This document shows positions 60,201 to 64,000 of a DNA stretch of 64,000 nt, in pieces. The notes beneath the pieces were generated by a model. The model saw only the letters and a list, made by a program, of their open reading frames with translations. It searched no databases and was not told the origin of the DNA. The position numbers and the translations under genes were made by a program. Where the stretch lies: the NCBI RefSeq assembly GCF_001939735.1, contig NZ_MJIL01000090.1, positions 248,001-312,000 on the forward strand, read 5' to 3'. The DNA comes from Photobacterium proteolyticum. GTDB taxonomy: Bacteria; Pseudomonadota; Gammaproteobacteria; Enterobacterales; Vibrionaceae. Position 1 is the stretch's first letter. Each line of letters begins with the position of its first letter.

Positions 60201-60983
60201 CGAGTAGGCGAATCGGTATTCTTCCCTCTGGCAGACGGCCGGGTATTGCAAGCTGAAATTACCGATGGGGTGTTTTATGACCCTGACGGTAAGCGTCAGT
60301 CGGTGATCTCGGCGCCCGCAACACAGCCATATTATCCGCCCGAAGCGCCTCGCTATGAGTCTGCCTTACATCATACAGAAAGATATCAAGTAGATAGGAA
60401 CCATACAGAAAGGGACCATGCACAAAGGGAACACAGAGAAACAGCTTCGCAACCAAACGTAGTGCTGCATGAACGAAAAGGTTTGGCGCTGCATATATTG
60501 CGTGGGGGAGGAAGCACATCTGAAGATGAGAATGAAGCGTTTTATGACGACGCTGAAACCGTTCTCGGATTGCCTCTGCCACGAAAACCCTGCTCATCGA
60601 TTGTCGGTGAAAAGATGCAGATCTGGTGGTTATCGCCTAATGAGTGGCTGATTTTGTCATCCGAAGACTTCTCGGTGGAAGCGAGGTTACGCCATCAGTT
60701 GTCGGAGCATTTCTCCATTGTCGATGTCAGTGGCGGGCAGTGTGTCATTGAGTTGTCAGGGCTACAGGCACAAGCAGTACTGAGGAAATCCACTTTTTAT
60801 GATGTCGATACTCGTTCACTGCCCGTTGGTAAATGTGTCGGTACCTTGCTTGCAAAAGCGCAGGTGGTGCTAAGGCGCAGTGGCGAGAGTGAGTTTGAAC
60901 TTATTGTCCGGCGCAGCTTTGCTGATTACCTCTGGCTGTGGTTGCAGGACGCCAGTGAAGAGTTCGGCCTGACTATCGAGTAG
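57276..60983 (+). CDS. soxA: sarcosine oxidase alpha subunit fused to gamma subunit
   Basis: Single ORF of 1235 residues; SoxA is usually about 1000. Residues 1-1027 are alpha: an N-terminal 2Fe-2S-ferredoxin-like part (YQGDTLASALIANGIDVIGR), a NAD-binding site (DIMIVGGGPAGLMAARKL), a second dinucleotide site, and a C-terminal GcvT-like folate domain. Residues about 1028-1065 are a charged His/Glu/Arg-rich linker. The last 170 residues match the gamma subunit SoxG (LALHILRGG, LPLPRKPC, WWLSPNEWLILSS, DVSGGQCVIELSG, VRRSFADYLWLWLQDASEEF). No separate soxG exists in the operon, so fusion is real unless a stop was lost. Confidence 0.92.
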   Translation: MTQPNRLSTGGRIDRRKSLTFTFNGTTYSGYQGDTLASALIANGIDVIGRSYKYSRPRGILGSGAEEPNAILQVGSTPATTIPNLRATQVELYDGLVATSVSGWPDVERDMKSALGKVGSGLMPVGFYYKTFMYPESMWMTYEKYIRKAAGLGKIPQARDPDRYDKMHHHCDIMIVGGGPAGLMAARKLIGSGLRVLVADEQQEMGGCLLGSQQVIDGKPAEDWLSETLELLEREQGITLLPRSTVFGYYDQNFLGIVERRTDHLGEYQSGARQRLHRVRAREVLLATGAIERPLVFGNNDVPGCMLASAISTYINRYGVIPGQKLVVMTANDAGYQAALDWHAAGREVVAIVDTRSNSSGKYPERAKAARIEIFLGYAVINVRGHKRVSAVEIAKLKHNRSQVSRIDTCLLSCDTVASSGGWSPSLHLSCHTGSRPVWRDDIAGFVPGNPDLLYAGGIQGHYQLSEVLDDGCKAAQAVADRLQVSLMSTPDQPDQPELPEVPDPDETAPMAIYHIPHHFPTSRAPKQFVDFQNDLTAAGIELAVREGFESIEHVKRYTALGFGTDQGKTGNINGMAIAARALGQSIPETGTTIFRPMYTPVTFGTLAGRDAGHLFDPARFTAMHRWHLEHGAEFENVGQWKRPWFYRLGNETQQEALNRECLATRNSVGLLDASTLGKIDIQGPDAREFLNRIYTNGWSQLAPGCCRYGVMCKEDGMIFDDGVTSCIDDNHFLMTITTGGAAGVLRWLELWHQTEWPELDLYMTSVTDHWATMTIGGPNSRSVLQKLMPEADLSDAAFPYMTWQSHCISGVDARIFRISFTGELSYEVNVNANFGLYLWEQIMAAGEEFEITPYGTETMHILRAEKGFIIAGQDTDGSVTPQDMNMAWICGKKKTFSFIGRRSWQREDTRRSDRKQLVGLKCTEPDVVIPEGAQAVNDPDEPVPMTMVGHVSSSYYSAVLGHSIALGLIKGGLSRVGESVFFPLADGRVLQAEITDGVFYDPDGKRQSVISAPATQPYYPPEAPRYESALHHTERYQVDRNHTERDHAQREHRETASQPNVVLHERKGLALHILRGGGSTSEDENEAFYDDAETVLGLPLPRKPCSSIVGEKMQIWWLSPNEWLILSSEDFSVEARLRHQLSEHFSIVDVSGGQCVIELSGLQAQAVLRKSTFYDVDTRSLPVGKCVGTLLAKAQVVLRRSGESEFELIVRRSFADYLWLWLQDASEEFGLTIE

Positions 60984-61105
60984 CCTGATTATCGAATCGC
61001 CCGCGACGTTTTTGGTTTCATCCATGTCGTAGATTGGAAATTCAAATTTTCAATAACAGTCACATTTAAGGGGTATACCACCGCTAAGGGGACGAGGGCC
61101 AAGCC

Positions 61106-62443
61106 ATGACCAAGTATGATAATCGATTACTGCAAGCTCGCGCCGGAGTGGCGCGCCATGAAACCAGTGTTGAACAGTCACATCGTCGCGTGCCGATCAA
61201 TCTGCGCCAGTCGGGTCCTACACCCGTAGAAATGCTGATATCGACCCGGGTAAGGAAATCACCGTACTGGCATCTTTCGGTAGAAGCCGGGTGCTGGCGG
61301 GCAACGGTGTATAACCGTATTTACCATCCTCGTGGTTATGTACGGCCGGAAGACGGCGGTGCGATGGTGGAATACGACTCACTGGTCAACGATGTCACGA
61401 TGTGGAATGTCGCCGTAGAGCGCCAGATCCAGGTGAAGGGTCCGGATGCCGAAGCCTTTGTTAACTATGTGATCACCCGAGATGCCTCCAAGATCAAGCC
61501 AATGCATGGCAAGTACGTGATCCTATGCAATGACGAAGGCGGTATTCTCAATGATCCTGTCTTGCTCCGTCTTGCGGAGGACGAGTTCTGGTTCTCCATC
61601 TCTGACAGCGATCTCGAGATGTGGCTGCGGGGGATCAATATCGCTAAGCAATATGATGTCTCCATTGCCGAAATCGACGTGGCGCCGGTTCAGATCCAGG
61701 GACCGAAGTCAGAAGCGCTGATGGTGGATTTGTTTGGTGAAGACATCAAAAGTATTCCTTACTACGGCCTGATGGAAGCTGAAATTGCAGGTTGCGATGT
61801 GGTCATTTCTCAAACCGGCTTTACCGGCGAGAGGGGGTACGAAATCTACTGTCGCAATGTAACCGAAGACGCCGAGAAGCTGTGGTATGCCGTGTTGGAT
61901 GCTGGGAAAGCCCATAAACTTCGAGTCATCGCGCCTGCTCACCACCGCCGGATTGCTGCCGGGATCCTCTCCTGGGGGCAGGATATTGATCAGGAAACCC
62001 TGCCATTCCAGTGCAACCTGGCCTATCAGGTGCCACGAAACAAAGAGGCTGACTATGTCGGTAAAGCGGCTCTGGAAAAGGCCCGGGAGCAAATCGAAGC
62101 CGGGAACCCGCCTTTTGATCTTGTGATGGTCGGTATCGTATTGGGTGGGGAGCCGATTACAGACTATGCCAATGACTTCTGGCTGGTCTATGGGCCGGAT
62201 GGTGGCGATGCTGTCGGGTATGTCTCTTCCCCTTGGTATTCGCCTGAGCTGCAGACCAATATAGCCTTGGCCCATGTTCCCTGGGCACAGCGGGATATCG
62301 GTACCAGGCTGAGTGTCTCGCTTCCGTCCGAATATGGCGGCAATGTGGTTGATGCCGAGGTGGTAGAAGTGCCGTTCCGTCCGTCGGTCAACCCTAACTC
62401 GCGCGAAGTGGCCAAATCGCGTGGTAGTGATTTCGTCGACTAA
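61106..62443 (+). CDS. GcvT/DmdA-like tetrahydrofolate-dependent demethylase or aminomethyltransferase
   Basis: Protein of 445 residues of the GcvT folate-binding family. Segments MWNVAVERQIQVKGPDAEAF, GGILNDPVLLRLAEDEFWFS, DVAPVQIQGPKSEALM and VVISQTGFTGERGYEIYCR resemble DmdA-type demethylases and other glycine-cleavage-T-like methyltransferases. It is longer than DmdA (near 370), with an N-terminal extension. It lies after the sox genes and before metF- and fhs-like genes, so it likely passes a methyl group from an N- or S-methyl compound to tetrahydrofolate. Substrate (dimethylglycine, dimethylsulfoniopropionate or another) is not established. A 122-base gap separates it from soxA. Confidence 0.8.
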   Translation: MTKYDNRLLQARAGVARHETSVEQSHRRVPINLRQSGPTPVEMLISTRVRKSPYWHLSVEAGCWRATVYNRIYHPRGYVRPEDGGAMVEYDSLVNDVTMWNVAVERQIQVKGPDAEAFVNYVITRDASKIKPMHGKYVILCNDEGGILNDPVLLRLAEDEFWFSISDSDLEMWLRGINIAKQYDVSIAEIDVAPVQIQGPKSEALMVDLFGEDIKSIPYYGLMEAEIAGCDVVISQTGFTGERGYEIYCRNVTEDAEKLWYAVLDAGKAHKLRVIAPAHHRRIAAGILSWGQDIDQETLPFQCNLAYQVPRNKEADYVGKAALEKAREQIEAGNPPFDLVMVGIVLGGEPITDYANDFWLVYGPDGGDAVGYVSSPWYSPELQTNIALAHVPWAQRDIGTRLSVSLPSEYGGNVVDAEVVEVPFRPSVNPNSREVAKSRGSDFVD

Positions 62444-62474
62444 CGACCGATAACCGATAATATAGGGGCACGGT

Positions 62475-63374
62475 ATGAAGTGTGACGCCTACAAGAGCCT
62501 TGGAGGGGAAGGGTTCCGCGAACCTGATATGGAGTCCGATATTGAACCTCGTTTGTTTCAATTGCTGGCGGAAGCCTCGCTGGAAGCGACGCCCAAACAG
62601 GTATTGAAGCTTCATACTGTTCCTGACTGGCTGTCGGCGGGAACCTGGGTATATGTGCCTTTTTTGCCGAAAGGCCGATTTGAGGAGACATTTGAGGCAT
62701 GTGAGCGCTTGCTGCTATGGGGGATGGTGCCAATACCCCATATACCGGCTCGCGCTGTGCCAAGCGAAGCTTGTTTGCACCGATGGCTTTCCTCTCTGAC
62801 CCATATCGGTGTCTACAATATTCTGCTGATAGCTGGAGAGAAAAACCCACCTGCGGGACCTTTTGCCAATACGCTTGCACTGCTGGCATCAGGGGCGCTG
62901 GCAAAGCACCCATTGCGCGGCATTGGGGTTGCAGGTCACCCTGAGGGCCACCCGCACGCAACAAGTCATGAACTCACCAATGCGCTTTCTTTTAAGCGAG
63001 AATATGCTGAAGCCAATCAACTCAATATGTGGGTGGTGACACAGTTTTCGTTTGATGCCGATATCTTTATCCAGTGGCTGGAATGCTATCAGGAGTTGCT
63101 GGGTTCTTTGCCGGTGTATCTGGGTATGCCGGGGCCTACTCAGCTTAAGAACTTATTTTTCTATGCCGCGCAATGCGGTGTGGTGGAGTCGGTTGCGGCG
63201 TTAAGACGTAACCTGAAAGCTACCCAGTTGCTAAAACCCTGGACACCGGATTTGCTGGTACAGGAAATGGCCCGTTACCAGAGCATCAATCCTGATACGC
63301 CTTTCCAAGGCATCCATTTGTATCCGTTTGGCGGATTGAAACAGTCCGCCAGATGGCTGAGGAGGGCTCGTTGA
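62475..63374 (+). CDS. methylenetetrahydrofolate reductase-like protein
   Basis: Protein of 299 residues resembling MetF-type TIM barrels: PIPHIPARAV, LTHIGVYNILLIAGE, GIGVAGHPEGHPHATS and WVVTQFSFDADIFIQWL. Such proteins interconvert methylene- and methyl-tetrahydrofolate with FAD. It is likely a pathway-specific copy that handles the methyl or methylene-folate made by the sox and DmdA-like enzymes. It is in line with the DmdA-like gene upstream (31-base gap) and fhs downstream (2-base gap). Confidence 0.82.
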   Translation: MKCDAYKSLGGEGFREPDMESDIEPRLFQLLAEASLEATPKQVLKLHTVPDWLSAGTWVYVPFLPKGRFEETFEACERLLLWGMVPIPHIPARAVPSEACLHRWLSSLTHIGVYNILLIAGEKNPPAGPFANTLALLASGALAKHPLRGIGVAGHPEGHPHATSHELTNALSFKREYAEANQLNMWVVTQFSFDADIFIQWLECYQELLGSLPVYLGMPGPTQLKNLFFYAAQCGVVESVAALRRNLKATQLLKPWTPDLLVQEMARYQSINPDTPFQGIHLYPFGGLKQSARWLRRAR

Positions 63375-63376
63375 CA

Positions 63377-64000
63377 ATGAACAATGAACTTAACGTTGCT
63401 CTGGTTCCATCAGAGATTGACCCTCCAGAGAATTTGCCGCCTCCGGGCTCTCCCGATATTGATATAGCCCGGGCGGTGACGCCGAGGCCAGTGATTGAAG
63501 TTGCTGCCGAGCGGCTGGGCTTGCTTCCTCATGCCCTGATCCCCTATGGCCACTACAAGGCCAAAATCGACATGGCGCAACTGGATGTCAGTCACCAGCG
63601 TGGTCAGTTGGTGCTGGTAACTGCAATGACGCCGACAACGGCCGGAGAAGGCAAAACCACTACCAGTATTGGTCTGTCTGACGGACTTAACGCCCTCGGG
63701 GTAAAAAGCACTGTTTGCCTTCGCGAGCCATCGCTGGGACCGTGCTTTGGCATGAAGGGGGGAGCCGCTGGAGGAGGAAGGTCACAGGCGATTCCTATGG
63801 AAGATCTCAACCTGCATTTTAACGGGGATTTTCATGCGATCACGGTTGCTCATAATTTGCTTGTCTCTCTGATTGATAACCATATTCACTGGGGCAACGA
63901 ATTGGGATTGGATCCTCGTCGGATCTGCTGGCGGCGGGTAATGGATCTCAATGAGCGGGCTCTGCGCAATATTGTCTGTGGGCTCGGTGGGACGGCTCAT
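63377..64000 (+). CDS. fhs: formate-tetrahydrofolate ligase, 3' end outside window
   Basis: The frame is open to the window end, 208 codons. GGAGG at 63361-63365 precedes the ATG. The protein begins MNNELNVALVPSEIDPPENL and soon shows the P-loop ATAMTPTTAGEGKTTTSIGL-like segment (TPTTAGEGKTTT), then REPSLGPCFGMKGGAAGGG and MEDLNLHFNGDFHAIT, all hallmarks of Fhs. The enzyme links formate to tetrahydrofolate with ATP and can run backward to recover ATP. It completes a one-carbon oxidation module after sarcosine oxidase. Confidence 0.95.
   Translation, partial: MNNELNVALVPSEIDPPENLPPPGSPDIDIARAVTPRPVIEVAAERLGLLPHALIPYGHYKAKIDMAQLDVSHQRGQLVLVTAMTPTTAGEGKTTTSIGLSDGLNALGVKSTVCLREPSLGPCFGMKGGAAGGGRSQAIPMEDLNLHFNGDFHAITVAHNLLVSLIDNHIHWGNELGLDPRRICWRRVMDLNERALRNIVCGLGGTAH

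Noticed and set aside
1..64000. tRNA, rRNA, CRISPR arrays, transposases or prophage genes
   Set aside because: I looked for cloverleaf arms, regular repeat-spacer patterns, and integrase or transposase motifs by eye and found none.

Overview
The window is chromosomal DNA from a marine gammaproteobacterium of the Vibrionaceae, most likely Photobacterium or a close Vibrio relative. This rests on moderate GC, a GlyGly-CTERM tail on a secreted lyase, a LuxN-type hybrid kinase with a LuxI-type synthase, Vibrio-like PTS genes, and the general style of the genes. No rRNA, tRNA, CRISPR array, transposase or prophage gene was seen.

Region 1 (1-24690) is a glycosaminoglycan (chondroitin/hyaluronan) utilisation locus. 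It starts inside a mannose-family PTS (IIC partial, IID, IIA) and continues with an amino-sugar-6-phosphate deacetylase, KduI, KduD and a GH88/GH105-type unsaturated uronyl hydrolase. Next come a CBM9-like secreted protein, a YgjV-like membrane protein, a chondroitinase-ABC-like PL8 lyase with a GlyGly-CTERM tail, a chemoreceptor and a DUF2799-type lipoprotein. An RND efflux pump with a short adaptor sits in the middle. The locus ends with a radical-SAM sulfatase-maturating enzyme, a Cys-type sulfatase, a tagatose-bisphosphate aldolase, KDG kinase, KDPG aldolase and a DJ-1/PfpI protein. The inferred flow is: lyase and sulfatase work outside the cytoplasm, the PTS imports and phosphorylates unsaturated disaccharide, the hydrolase splits it, the uronate goes through KduI/KduD/KdgK/Eda, and the hexosamine goes through the deacetylase and the aldolase. 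Three promoter regions share 10-bp-spaced TTTCG repeats, which suggests one DeoR/AgaR-type regulator encoded outside the window.

Region 2 (24900-42600) holds a DUF4336 protein, a PAS-GGDEF-EAL protein, and a sugar block: fructokinase behind a Cra-like palindrome, PtsG, and scrB/scrR/scrA with two matching LacI-family operators and a CRP-like site. An XRE regulator, an aldo/keto reductase, a tandem Usp protein and a secreted GH31 glucosidase follow.

Region 3 (42600-50506) holds an octaheme HAO-like cytochrome with a NapC/NirT tetraheme partner, a PnuC-nucleoside phosphorylase pair behind a structured leader, a Crp/Fnr-like regulator with a NupC transporter, and an RhlE-type helicase.

Region 4 (50714-55347) is a visibly AT-rich quorum-sensing island: a LuxN-like hybrid kinase divergent from a LuxI-family synthase with a perfect 20-bp lux box, and a convergent LuxR gene whose frame is broken at a run of nine A/T. 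The pairing of a LuxN-type receptor with LuxI rather than LuxM is the most unusual system here.

Region 5 (55678-64000) is a sarcosine oxidase and one-carbon operon: soxB, soxD, a soxA-soxG fusion, a DmdA/GcvT-like protein, a MetF-like protein, and the start of fhs.
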